Assembly: GCA_003550325.1 (NCBI GenBank)
Contig: QKWP01000112.1
Location: 128,869 to 192,868 of the forward strand
Length of the DNA stretch: 64,000 bases
Direction: 5' to 3'
From: Gigaspora rosea
Taxonomy: Eukaryota; Glomeromycota; Glomeromycetes; Diversisporales; Gigasporaceae
In this document: positions 22,417 through 33,700 of the stretch, piece after piece
Numbering within the stretch: position 1 is the stretch's first letter
Layout of the letters: every line of letters begins with the position of its first letter
Position numbers and translations under genes: made by a program
Notes under the pieces: generated by a model
The model's input: the letters and a program-made list of their open reading frames with translations, nothing else
The model's database searches: none
Told to the model about the DNA's origin: nothing

Positions 22417-22673
22417 TGAGTTGCAAAAACGACGAAACATCCACAAGCGAAACATTCAATACAGTTGAAGAAATACTTGAAGATTTAAAGAAAAGACTAC
22501 AAGAAGAAAAACCTAAATACAAACCACTAGATAATTATGAAGAAGAGCTATATCAGAAATCTAAAGTAATAATTGATAATAGAAAACCTTGTTCTAATGC
22601 TCTATTTAATCTAAGTATGACATGTTTGTTGTTGTTTACTTCCAAGTACGTGGTTGTTTGTTTACTACAGTAA
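22416..22673 (+). CDS. small acidic/charged protein (cluster gene 5)
   Basis: 85 residues. The first 60 are rich in Glu and Lys with a likely helix (TVEEILEDLKKRLQEEK). The last 25 turn abruptly hydrophobic (CLLLF, VVVCLLQ), which may be a tail anchor or foreign sequence after a truncation near 22610. It overlaps gene 4 by one base (TAATG). No family recognised. Confidence 0.45.
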   Translation: MSCKNDETSTSETFNTVEEILEDLKKRLQEEKPKYKPLDNYEEELYQKSKVIIDNRKPCSNALFNLSMTCLLLFTSKYVVVCLLQ

Positions 22674-22902
22674 TCTGATTACGTAATCGATCAGGGATCG
22701 GCAGTACAGGAATTTTGTAATCCCCCAAAAGTTGTAAAACAAAGTTTTTGAAATTTTTCCATAAAGAAGGTTTTTCCAAGTGTTGCGATAGCTATAAGTC
22801 TTTGTGCAAAAAGATTCTAAGTAACTCGAGTTCTTTTTGTTGCTTGTTTCTTTTTGCTTAGTGAAGTTTTTAGTTGTTGCTATATCTTTAAGTGTGTATT
22901 AG
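22674..22902. other. downstream flank of the cluster
   Basis: No further frame of the cluster's type is visible. The palindrome-like GATTACGTAATC lies at 22677-22688. Confidence 0.35.
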
Positions 22903-24049
22903 CAGGACCCCAAAGAATATATGTAATACTGAGATCTGGCTTTGTATAAACTTATATATAATTTTTCCATATGTCGTATGTTTAAATTTGTATAACCAAC
23001 TAGTAATTTTTTGAAAAGTTAGATGTTTATTTGTATAACAAAGACGATCTTTATAACAAGTACGATCTTTTTTTGTATAACAATACTATATATATATCAG
23101 GAAAATTTTTAAGTAGATATAAATCGATATATACCGTATGTTGCAGCTACCTTTTTTTGCCGATTTTTAACAAAAAAAACCGTGGGTAGCTAGCTTATTT
23201 ACTATTTTAAGTAATTTAAAGCACAATAAAGAGGTAGCTTATTTTTGAATACAAAACTTTAATAAGTAAAATAAATAAATAAATATGCTGTAGACAATAA
23301 ATAAATATGCTGTAGACGATAAATAAATATGTTATAAACAATAAATAAATATGCAGAAAAAAATCGAGAGTAACTTATAAAGCGATTTTTGGTCAATCGA
23401 TTATAGTCGCTACATAGTAAAGTCTAAATTTTACTAAGCAAATCGATTAAAGTCGCATAAGTAACATTGTTCAGCAGATCAAAATACGTGTACCCTGAAA
23501 ATTTCATATAAATCAGAGAACTTTCTATTATTTGACTTTTAATTTTTACGTTCAACGGATTTTTTTCTATAAAAAAAAAACCGTTGAACGTAAAAATTAA
23601 AAGTCAAATAATAAAAAGTTCTCCGATTTGTATGAAATTTTCAGGATACGCATATTTTGATCTGCTGAATAATGTTACTTATGCGACTTTAATCGATTTA
23701 CTTAGTAAAATTTAGACTTTACTATGTAGCAACGTTCATCGATCGTATGGGTAGCTTATTTTCGGAACTAAAAATTTTGTTGTTGAATTTGAACACGGTT
23801 AACTACCGCCCTTCTTTTTCTAGATAGGTTTCTGATTTTCTCTTTGTCACATTTTTTTTGTGTAATTATGTTTTTGGCTTTTGTGGTTAACATGATCATA
23901 CTGGTACTCAGATCTGAAATTGTATAATTTATAGTAAATTTGAACTTATATGATAATTTGTATAAAGCTTTTAATAAAATTAAGTGTATAAAGTTATATT
24001 AAAATTTTGAGTCTGGATCTGAGTTATATATGTATTCTTCGGGGTCCTG
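22903..24049. mobile_element. CAGGACCCC-ended element with 6-bp duplication
   Basis: The left end is CAGGACCCCAAAGAATATAT and the right end read on the minus strand is CAGGACCCCGAAGAATACAT. TATTAG flanks both sides (6 bp). The same end type with a 6-bp duplication occurs at 49197-49376. The centre is occupied by a second element (23131-23760). No transposase frame. Confidence 0.75.
23131..23760. mobile_element. ACCGTATGTTGC element, diverged copy with long internal palindrome
   Basis: Starts with ATACCGTATGTTGC and resembles the element at 28686-29452 along its length, but its right end is missing or diverged. Inside lies an inverted repeat with arms of about 165 bp (about 23405-23738), the arms meeting at an A/T-run. 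Four units of AATAAATATGCTGTAGACAA type (about 23270-23350) lie to its left. Confidence 0.65.
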
Positions 24050-24675
24050 TATTAGCAGTATTTTTTCTTGACCATTTTGGGAAATGAGGATCAGCGGAGA
24101 GAGTTTGTAAAAATAAAAAAGAAAGAGAAATTATAATTTTTAATATTAAATTTAACTATAGTATATTTTTATTTAATAATTTTGGGCAGAATTAAGAATA
24201 TTATTAGTAGTTCTGGGCAAAATTAAAGCAGCCAAATTTTTAATTTAATTAATAAATTAGGTTAACTTTAACAAGAAATAACTCTATTAAATACTAAGTA
24301 ATTTAAAAAATTAGCTTCATAATTTTGTTTTTTAGGTTTGATTTTATTATTCTATGAAGAGATTTGATTTATAACTACTTAGTTTTTTATTTATAAGCTT
24401 TTAAAGATTGTGTATTATAGTCACTGATTAAAGGATTCGTGCACTGTAATATTAAAAAATGGATCTAAGGTTTTAGTATACTGTACTTAGCAATGATGTA
24501 ACCAAATAATTCGGAACTCTTATTGACTAAGATATTTTATGTTCTATATATTTATATAAATAAAAATAAGTCATTTAATATAATATTTAAAAAAAAACTT
24601 GTTTTTATATAATATTCTCATATAATTTTAGAACAATGTTTATTCTATTATATTATAAACAATTATAAATACTGT
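24050..24675. other. AT-rich DNA, no gene seen
   Basis: Nothing that I can support as a gene or element. Confidence 0.45.
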
Positions 24676-24679
24676 TTAA

Positions 24680-25147
24680 GGGTAGGGTAAATGTAGATTA
24701 TTTTTCATATGATCTGCACGGTATTACAAATTATAAAAATTTGCCACAAGCAAAATTTTTTAATGCTTTAACGAAATTTTACCAAAATTTCACAACGTGC
24801 AGATAAGAACTTTCTATTTATAGTAATAATAATTTCGAAACTTGTTTTATTTGAGAAAATTCCACTTCGAATATTATTGAAATATTTGGTCCCTTTGTGT
24901 CACCTTGGAAAAACATAGAGCCATCTGGAAAAACTTCGGTAATATTTGAAGTAGAGTTTTCTCAAATAAAACAAGTTTCGAAATTATTATTACTATAAAT
25001 AAAAAGTTCTTATCTGCACGTTGTGAAATTTTGGTAAAAATTAGTTAGAGCATTAAAAAATTTTGCTTGTGGCTAATTTTTATTTCCTATATAAAAATCT
25101 GTAATACCATGCAGATCATATGAAAATGATCTACATTTACCCTACCC
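24680..25147. mobile_element. TTAA-flanked inverted-repeat element, 468 bp
   Basis: Flanked by TTAA (24676-24679 and 25148-25151). The ends begin GGGTAGGGTAAATGTAGAT on both strands, and the whole element is one long imperfect palindrome. A TTAA target is used by piggyBac and Kolobok elements. It matches the ends of the 2.7-kb element at 41759-44486, so that may be its longer relative. Confidence 0.75.
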
Positions 25148-25151
25148 TTAA

Positions 25152-25565
25152 ATCAGTTTTTTTATACACTGATCTTGGTTGGAAAAGTTTATTATACCTT
25201 CGAAATCTATGCGCACTTAAGTACTTTTATGTTTTTTTATAATAATAGTATTAAAACTACTATATATATATATATATATATAATACAGTAAATTCTTTAC
25301 AATAAACTAATGAAACTTGTAATAAAAAGGGTTCGAGCAAACAAATAAAATTATTTCTTGTTACTTGGCTTTATAACTTTTTGTAACAAGAAACAAATAT
25401 CATTATTATATTAGAAAATCTGCACATTTACAAATTAGGATTTTCAATAATAAAATTGCATCATAGTTACTTAATAAATATCATTCATTTTCTTTAGATA
25501 ATTCACGAATTATCAATTAAATTAGTTCTTAGTATAGTTCAAACAACCTAGTCCTAACAAATGGA
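25152..25565. other. AT-rich DNA with a (TA)n run
   Basis: (TA)11 at 25261-25282; otherwise no gene. Confidence 0.5.
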
Positions 25566-25651
25566 ATTTCAGCCAAATTTGATATTTTCATTATATGCGG
25601 CCAAATTTGATATTTTTATTATATATAGCCAAAATTGATATTTTCATTATG
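25566..25651. repeat. tandem GCCAAATTTGATATTTTCAT units
   Basis: Three to four units of about 27 bp. Related GGCCAAATTTAGTATATA units form an array at 41040-41215 and appear singly near 26240 and 29655-29705. Confidence 0.65.
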
Positions 25652-26222
25652 GGAATTGCTATTAGCACTATAATTACACAAGATTTTCTATTTTTAAAAT
25701 TTATGCACTTGTGTTACACAAAGGTCCAGTGCATTGTTTTTGCAAAAATAATTTTTGGTTACATGCCGCTAATGTCGTATAACATTATACAAATCTATTA
25801 TTAGTAACCTAACCTGGGTCGGCTAGCATTAAGCTTAATGCTAGTGGACACTATTATAATAATGCCCCTGGCAGAGTTAGACATAATTTCAGCCCACTCT
25901 ACCCTAAATCTAGCCAATCACTGTACATATACTAGATGCATATATCCTAGATTTAGGGTTAGAGTGGGCGGAATTATGTCTAACCCCGCCGGGGGCATTA
26001 TCATAATAGTGCCTACCAGCATTAAGCTTAATGCTGGCTGACCCAGGGTTAGGTTGCCAAAATTAGATTTGTAACGTTACATAACATTAGTGGTGTATAA
26101 CCAAAAATTATTTTTGCAAAAAACAATACACTAAGTCTTTGCATATATTATTTTGAATTCTAAAAATAGAAATTCTTGTGTAACTATAGTGCGAATAGCA
26201 AAAATCCATGGTGTGAAAACAA
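25652..26222. mobile_element. 570-bp nested palindromic element
   Basis: Outer arms read AATTGCTATTAGCACTATAA on the left and TTTTGCTATTCGCACTATAG when the right is read on the minus strand. They continue inward to a G+C-richer inner inverted repeat (about 25805-26056) with CATTAAGCTTAATG on both sides and the centre near 25925. Open frames inside are symmetrical by-products. Non-autonomous DNA element. Confidence 0.7.
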
Positions 26223-26511
26223 TTCCCTTTTATTATATACAGCCAAATTTGATATTTCATTATCAGTTATATAGGCACATGCTCATTTACCAAATTACTT
26301 TAATTAATAGTTATGCCAGTTAATCAGTGATCATCTGTAATACTTCAGGAAATTTTATATATAGATATTGATCGATATATAACAGTTAATTATTTTATAT
26401 CGATTAAAAAATGCTGATATCTATCGATTAACTAGCTAAAAATTGATATATATCATTTTCTATATTAAATCATTATATATCTACAAATCGATTATAATCG
26501 GAATTATTTAA

Positions 26512-26671
26512 AACAATATATAACAATTAACAGATCTTTAACGATTATACAGTGTTTTTACCACAACGATATATAACGATTAACAGATCTTTAACGATTA
26601 CACAGTATTTTGACCACAACGATATATAACGATTAACAGATTTTTAACGATTACACAGTGTTTTGACCACA
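26512..26671. repeat. three tandem 53-bp units
   Basis: The unit ACGATATATAACGATTAACA ... TTGACCAC is repeated three times with few differences, and ends just before the A-run that leads into the gap. Confidence 0.85.
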
Positions 26672-26720
26672 TTACAAAAATTTCCTTCCAGATCACCAGG
26701 TAAAAAAAAAAAAAAAAAAA

Positions 26721-27433
26721 NNNNNNNNNNNNNNNNNNNNNNNNNNNNNNNNNNNNNNNNNNNNNNNNNNNNNNNNNNNNNNNNNNNNNNNNNNNNNNNN
26801 NNNNNNNNNNNNNNNNNNNNNNNNNNNNNNNNNNNNNNNNNNNNNNNNNNNNNNNNNNNNNNNNNNNNNNNNNNNNNNNNNNNNNNNNNNNNNNNNNNNN
26901 NNNNNNNNNNNNNNNNNNNNNNNNNNNNNNNNNNNNNNNNNNNNNNNNNNNNNNNNNNNNNNNNNNNNNNNNNNNNNNNNNNNNNNNNNNNNNNNNNNNN
27001 NNNNNNNNNNNNNNNNNNNNNNNNNNNNNNNNNNNNNNNNNNNNNNNNNNNNNNNNNNNNNNNNNNNNNNNNNNNNNNNNNNNNNNNNNNNNNNNNNNNN
27101 NNNNNNNNNNNNNNNNNNNNNNNNNNNNNNNNNNNNNNNNNNNNNNNNNNNNNNNNNNNNNNNNNNNNNNNNNNNNNNNNNNNNNNNNNNNNNNNNNNNN
27201 NNNNNNNNNNNNNNNNNNNNNNNNNNNNNNNNNNNNNNNNNNNNNNNNNNNNNNNNNNNNNNNNNNNNNNNNNNNNNNNNNNNNNNNNNNNNNNNNNNNN
27301 NNNNNNNNNNNNNNNNNNNNNNNNNNNNNNNNNNNNNNNNNNNNNNNNNNNNNNNNNNNNNNNNNNNNNNNNNNNNNNNNNNNNNNNNNNNNNNNNNNNN
27401 NNNNNNNNNNNNNNNNNNNNNNNNNNNNNNNNN
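26721..27433. other. assembly gap (713 N)
   Basis: Unread bases between an A run and a T-rich repeat. Any frame spanning it is an artefact. Confidence 0.99.
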
Positions 27434-28495
27434 GCAAGTTTTTGCAAGGTTTCGTTTTTTTTTTTTGTTTTATATTTTTTTTTTTTGTTTTTTTTTATTT
27501 TTATTAATTTATTTTATTCTAGCACTTTGTGAAAATCTTCGACGATTTCTAAATTGCAAAAACACGAACTCAAAATGGAGATTTGGAGCTTTGTTTATTT
27601 TTTTATTTAGGTTGTTTACATCTTTGTTTTTTGTTTGTTTTCTTTTTTTTTTACTTATTTTTTTAACTTTATTTTATTTTATTTATCCTTTACTTCTTTC
27701 GAAACTTTGCAAGAAAACGACTTGACTTTCCGGCACTTTACAAGAACACAAATTCTAACATCTCTGGTACTTTGCAAGAAGTCATGAATATAAACGAATA
27801 TCGAATATAGGCGAATATGAGCGAAATATAATAGTTTATTTTTTTTGATTTTGTTTTTTTTGTTATTTTTCCGGTTTTGTTTTTTGTTTGTTTTTTTTTT
27901 ACTTATTTTTTTATTTTATTTATTCTTCTTTCAGAACTTTGCAAGAAAACAACCTAACTTTCTGGCACTTTGCAAGAAGTTGCGATATAAACGAATATAA
28001 GCGAATATAAGCAAATATGAGCGAATATAAAGAATATAATAGTTTATTTTTTTTGTTTTCAATTTTTTTTTTTGGTTTCGTTTTTTTTGTATTTATTTTT
28101 TTTGTTATTTTTTTTATAATAATATATAATATATGTAATTTAAAATATAATATATAATAAAAAAATAAAATTTTATATTAAATAGCGAAAACTTGTGAAT
28201 ATTGTATAATTAATAAATTAAAATATTATATAATAATAATAATAAATAAAAAAAAAATATAATTAAATTGCAAAAACTTGCGAAAACCTGTAAAATGTTC
28301 AAAAAGCATGATTATGTGAATATAATAATTATTAATTGATATCACTATTGATAGTAATCGATTAACCGGATATATATCGATTACTATTACTATCGATAAA
28401 AATTGACAGGGGTGTTGATAATCGATATATATCTTACCAGTTAGTAATCGATATATATCTATATATAAAATTTGCCAATGTATAATATAATGCAA

Positions 28496-29649
28496 ATCAC
28501 TATAGTGTGAATGTGGTGTACATATATATAAATATTTTTACTAAGTTAACGATACATGCCCACTAATTTAAAATTGTAGAGCTCGTTGAGACACATCTAA
28601 TAGTGGTTAGATCATCCAAATTGGCCTAGTGGATGGCAAGATATCGTCAAAAAATAATTGAACAACTATATAAAGTCTTTATATACCGTATGTTGCCGAA
28701 AATATGCTACCTTTTTTTGCTGATTTTTAATAAAAAAAACTGTGGGTAGCTTATTTTCAGGTTATTTACTATTTTAAGTAATTTAAAGCACAACAAAGAG
28801 GTAGCTTATTTTCGAACACAAACTCTAACAAGTAAAATAGATAAATAAATATGCTGTAGACAATAAATAAATATGCTGTAGACAATAAATAAATATGTTA
28901 TAAACAATAAATAAACATGCAGAAAAAAATCGGGGGTAACTTATAAAAACAATCAATTATAATCGCTATATAGTAAAGTCTAAATTTACTAAGCAAATTG
29001 ATCAAAGTTGCATATATAACCTTGTTCAGCAGATCAAAATACGCGTACCTTAAAAATTTCATAAAAATTGGAGAACTTTTTATTATTTGACTTATAATTT
29101 TTATGTTCAATAGTTTTTTTTTATAAAAAAAAACTGTTGAATGTAAAAATTAAAAGTCAAATAATAAAAAGTTCTCTGATTTTATAAAATTTTTAGGTTT
29201 GCGTATTTTGATCTGCTGAACAAGGTTATATATGCGACTTTGATCGATTTGCTTAGTAAATTTTAGACTTTACTATGTAGCAACCTTTATCGATCGTGGG
29301 AGTAGCTTATTTTCAGAATGAAAAATTTTGTTAAATATCTTTTGGTGTGACAAAGGGGTAGCTTATTTTTAGGTCAAAGGCATTTTACGTTTTTGGATCA
29401 AAACTGGGGGATAGCTTATTTTAGAAGATAGCATATTTTTAGCAATATACGGTAATTTACATAGAGATTTTATATAGTTATCCAATTGGTTTTTGATGAT
29501 ATCTTGCCATCCACTAGGCCAATTTGGATTATATAACTACTGTTAGATGCGTCTCGACTAGCTCTACAACTTTTAATTAGTGGGCATATGTTGTTAACAT
29601 AGTAAAAAATATTATATATATATGCATGCCACATTTACACTATAGTGAT
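28496..29649. mobile_element. ATCACTATAGTG-ended palindromic element, interrupted
   Basis: The left arm starts ATCACTATAGTGTGAATGTGG and the right arm read on the minus strand starts ATCACTATAGTGTAAATGTGG. The arms of about 190 bp contain ACTAAGTTAACGATACATGC, GAGACACATCTAA and ATCATCCAAATTGGCCTAGTGG. The centre is displaced by the element at 28686-29452. Its arms are homologous to the 209-bp units at 31652-32690. Confidence 0.75.
28686..29452. mobile_element. CCGTATGTTGCC-ended element, nested
   Basis: The ends read CCGTATGTTGCCGAAAATA and, on the minus strand, CCGTATATTGCTAAAAATA. TA at 28684-28685 and 29453-29454 fits a TA duplication (Tc1/mariner type). It has GGTAGCTTATTTTCAG-like subterminal repeats, AAATAAATATGCTGTAGACA tandem units and a long central palindrome (about 28950-29285). 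It is the better preserved relative of 23131-23760. No transposase. Confidence 0.75.
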
Positions 29650-29733
29650 ATATAGAGCGGCCAAGTTTAGTAGCCAAATTAGTAAACATATAGTGGCCAA
29701 ATTTAGGGAACGTTTAAGCATTGTGCATCATAT

Positions 29734-30451
29734 TGTTATAGAAGGATAGTTTATTATATTATCTTATTATTTTATTATTTCATTTTTATTATTATATTTT
29801 ATTATTATATTGTATTATATTATTATCTTGAGAAGTTGGATACTTGGAATAGTTAATACTGCTTATAACGCTTAAATCACTTATAACCTTATACCGATTA
29901 TAACGCTTATAGCACTTATACCGCTTATAACGCTTATAATGCTTATAGCACTTATACCGCTTATAACGCTTATGATGCTTAAAGCGCTTATACTGCATAT
30001 AACGCTTATACCGTTTATAACGCTTATGTTGCTCTTGTAGAGTATAGTGTTTATCATTGTAAATCAATGCTTATAACGCTTATTCTAAAATGTATTTAAA
30101 GATACAGTATTTTCCTTAGTCAAACTAGACCAAGACACCCCACTTCTCCTTCTACTTATTATACATCTTGTACCGGGATTTCTAAAGAACAAAAACCTAA
30201 GAATAGCCCTATCTTAGATTATTAATAAAGAAACTATTTATCTTAATAACACCAAGTTTATTATCAAGTAATAGTAAAATAGATAATTCCTCATTGAATA
30301 CTATAAAGAACTGCCCTTAGAGAAGAGTATAATTTCTTACAGACTAAGGAATTATACCTACCTCTTAGACACCGCTATAAACTGATAAAGGATCCCTGTA
30401 GCCGTGTCATTGTTATAGTAAGGAGTAAAAGAAGGCCTCTCTACTATAACA
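29734..30451 (+). repeat. 5' LTR with 9-bp tandem array
   Basis: Starts TGTTATAGAAGG, ends CTATAACA. At about 29865-30030 it holds an array of CTTATAACG/CTTATACCG units (9 bp), longer than in the 3' LTR, which largely explains the length difference. The 91-codon RYK-repeat frame on the minus strand is a by-product of this array. Confidence 0.9.
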
Positions 30452-30453
30452 TT

Positions 30454-30469
30454 TGGTGCCTTCTGGCGA
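30454..30469 (+). other. primer-binding site candidate
   Basis: TGGTGCCTTCTGGCGA begins two bases after the LTR. TGG at the start is the complement of a tRNA CCA end. The tRNA species was not assigned. Confidence 0.6.
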
Positions 30470-30515
30470 AAACATTTAAAACATTTGGATATTATTGAAG
30501 ATATTTGAAAACCTC

Positions 30516-30695
30516 TACTACTCGAGCTGCTGCTGTTCGTCCTAGAAGTCACTTTGCCCAGAGACTCTATAAAGCCTATTGCTACTGCCGTCCATCCTAG
30601 AAGACTCTTTGCCCAAGGACACTATTTATTTTAACTGCTATTTATTTATCATAACTTTTGCTGCTGCTGTTCATCCTGGAAGACTCTTTGCCCAA
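30516..30695 (+). repeat. leader repeat, three units
   Basis: Three copies of a GCTGCTGTTCATCCTRGAAG-like unit followed by ACTCTTTGCCCAAG (about 30526, 30581 and 30661) in the untranslated leader upstream of gag. Confidence 0.65.
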
Positions 30696-30780
30696 GAATT
30701 CTATCTATTTAACTAAACTTACTAACAAGATATTACTAACAATTGATTATTTTGAGATTTAGTCAGGAGTCATAAGGCAT

Positions 30781-33700
30781 ATGACTACTGATATTAACAA
30801 ACTATATAATTGACATATTAGAAACCATCTAGTAGAACATCATCAAAACACTGCTCTTCCATTTCACACTCTCCAACTATGTGCTTCTGATCTTTCTTGT
30901 CAAGAGTGTTATCCTCCTCCTTGAACTAGTGATCGCATTTTTGCTCAAACACCTTTTGGAAGATTTTGGCATTGGTATTCTGGTACCTACTCTGCTGATT
31001 CCTACATATCCCAATCTACTACCAACTTTAGTTGTCTGACTGCTGCTAGAGACTCTGCTACTATCCGTGCTTGTATTCAAGATATTATTTTTAGCTGCCA
31101 ATATCAAATAGAACTTGACAACCCAAGAGAAATTGCTCTTGCTATTCTCCAACATTTTACCCATCGAACTACCCTACCTTTTCTTGATTTTGCAGACTAT
31201 ACCACCTTTGATCCATATTTATACACCAACACTGAAAACTATAACCCTCAATATCCAGACTTAGGATATTCTATTGTTGAAGAATCTAGCCATACTTTTA
31301 ATACTGTACCTTTCTTACTACCCCTGAGGATCGCCCCTCCACTCTTCTTGGTTTTAACCTACTTCCTTTTAGTGAAAATAACAGTGTTATTAGTTTTCAA
31401 ACCTAGGGTTCCGAAGTTTGATTTGGGTTTGATTTGAGTTTGATCAAACTCCAAATCAAACCAAACTCAAACTATAAATTCTATAAAGTTTGAGATCAAA
31501 CTCAAATTCAAATAAAAAATAATCAAATTTAAACCAAACTCAAATACTATACTAAGTTTGATTTGAGTTTGATTTGAAGTTTGCAAACTAGTTTGAGTTT
31601 GAATAACATATATATATTTTTATATTTTAAATGATAATCAGCCTGTTAAATGGAAAGTGATCATAGGCGAAATGTGGCGCTTCCATTTAAAACGTTTTTA
31701 TTACTAAGTTAATGATACATGTCCACTAATTGAAAGTTGTAGAGCTCGTCGAGACGCATCTAACAGTAGTTAGACCATTCAAATCGAACCAGTGAATGGT
31801 GAAATATCGTCAAAAAATGATTGGCCGACTATATAAAACTTAGTGATCAGATTACATATGAAAATCATTATAGGCGAAATGTGACGTTCCTCCATCTAAA
31901 ACTTTTTTTCTTACTAAGTTAACGATACATGTCCAATAATTGAAAGTTGTAGAGCTTATCGAGACGCATCTAACGGTGGTTAGATCATCCAAATTGGTCT
32001 AGTGAATAGGAAATATCGTCAAAAAACAATTGGCCGACTATATAAAACTTAGTGATCAGATTACATATGAAAATCACTATAGGCGAAATGTGACGTCTTC
32101 TATCTAAAACTTTTTTTTTAATAAGTTAACGATACATGTCCACTAATTGAAAGTTGTAGAGCTCGTCAAGACGTATCTAATAGTGGTTAGATCATCCAAA
32201 TTGGCCCAGGGAATTGCGAGATATTGTCAAAAAATGATTGGCTGACTATATAAAACTCAAAGATGCAGATTACATATGAAAATCATTATAGGCGAAATGT
32301 GGCGTTCTTTTATATAAACCTTTTTTCTTACTAAGTTAATAATACTTGTCTATTAATTTAAAGTTATAGAGCTCGTTGAGACGCATCTAACAGTGGTTAG
32401 ATCATCCAAATCGGCCCAGTGGATGGCGAGATATCATTGAAAAATGATTGGCTGACTATACAAAATCTCTATGTAAATTATATAGAGATTTTATATAGTC
32501 GGCCAATCGTTTTTTGACGATATCTCATCATCCACTAGGCCGATTTGGATGATCTAACCAATATTAGATGCGTCTCGACGAGCTCTACAATTTTTAATTA
32601 GTGGGCATGTGTCGTTAACTTAGTAAGAAAAAAGTTTTAAATGGAAGCACGCCACATTTTGACAATAGTGATTTTCATATGATCACTCTCTAGTTGACTG
32701 GCAGATTATCAATTAAAACATAAAAATATATTTATATTATTCAAACTCAAACTAGTTTGCAAACTTCAAACTCAAATTCAAACCAAACTCAAATTTAACT
32801 AAAAAGTTTGCTTCAAATCAAACTCAAATATTTTTTTTAATTATAGTTTGGGTTTGAGTTTGTTTCAAATCAAATCAAACCCAAATCTGACCTAAAGTTT
32901 GATTTGATCCAGGTTTGTAGGAACCCTACTCAAACCCTTCTATTCCAAAGTACTAGACTACCTGCAAGTCCTACAGTTTTAGCATCTAATCAATCAGATA
33001 TAGACCTAGAAAATTTCTTTGAAACTACCTCTACTTTTAATTTAGATAGACTTTTACCAGACACTACTGAAGAAACCAGTGAAGAAGACCAAGAACCTCT
33101 TTTAATCTCACCTGTAGACAACCACCTTCTATTATGGCTGAATGAGCTTTCGCCGATGCTGCTAATGCTATTAATACCTTAGCTACTGCATTTGTACACG
33201 GAGGAGCTGAAAAGAATCTCCTTTCTGTTACTTTTTTTAATGGAGATTGAACCCAAGACCCACTTGAATGGTATTCTGAGTTTAAGCGTGCTGCTGTTGC
33301 CAACCGATGGAATGCTGACCAGAAATTAGAACTTGTTCCTGTATACTTAAAAGGAATTGCTCTATACTGGTTCTCCTTTCTTACTACTCAACCTACTGCT
33401 TTTAGTGACCCGGATAATGAGGATACAAGTTTCAAACACCTGTTTCTAGACCGATTTGCTACCCCAAAACAAAAGCCATTTGGCAAAAGCAACTTTTCGA
33501 AATAAAACAAGGCACTAATTCTGTTGATGACTATATCAACCGATTTAGAAAATTAAAGAGATGTGTTGACCCCTGGGGAGTTTTCCCTGCAGATTTTGTA
33601 ATTCAACTTTTTATTCAAGGACTCTGTCCTGAGTTTGCTATTAATGTTCAAGCCTCTGAACTAGCTAATCTTGATGCTGCTATAACAACCACTCGCAAAT

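Larger units (their letters stand above)
26360..28495. repeat. T-rich repeat element with TATCGATATATA flanks, copy 1 (contains gap)
   Basis: Left and right margins are full of ATCGATATATA/ATCGATTA motifs. The core is long T runs alternating with CACTTTGCAAGAAAAC-like and GAATATAAGCGAATATAAGC-like stretches. A second copy of the same layout lies at about 49700-51720. Part of the core is unread (26721-27433). Frames across it are low-complexity or N-filled and not genes. Confidence 0.55.

Noticed and set aside
19994-22673. Membrane cluster as a gene transfer from TGA-reading endobacteria
   Set aside because: Only one in-frame TGA, equally readable as a mutated Arg or Trp codon; there are also TAA breaks and no Shine-Dalgarno sequences. 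Not excluded, but not supported over a viral or selfish-element origin.
23270-23350. CRISPR-like short repeats
   Set aside because: Direct tandem units without unique spacers; same units in the related element at 28.8 kb.
25838-26041. 67-residue frame
   Set aside because: Lies across the inner palindrome, so it is a symmetrical by-product.
26598-27532. Long frames across the gap
   Set aside because: Made of N bases.
29792-30067. RYK-repeat protein of 91 residues
   Set aside because: Translation of the 9-bp array in the LTR; the same array occurs in the other LTR.
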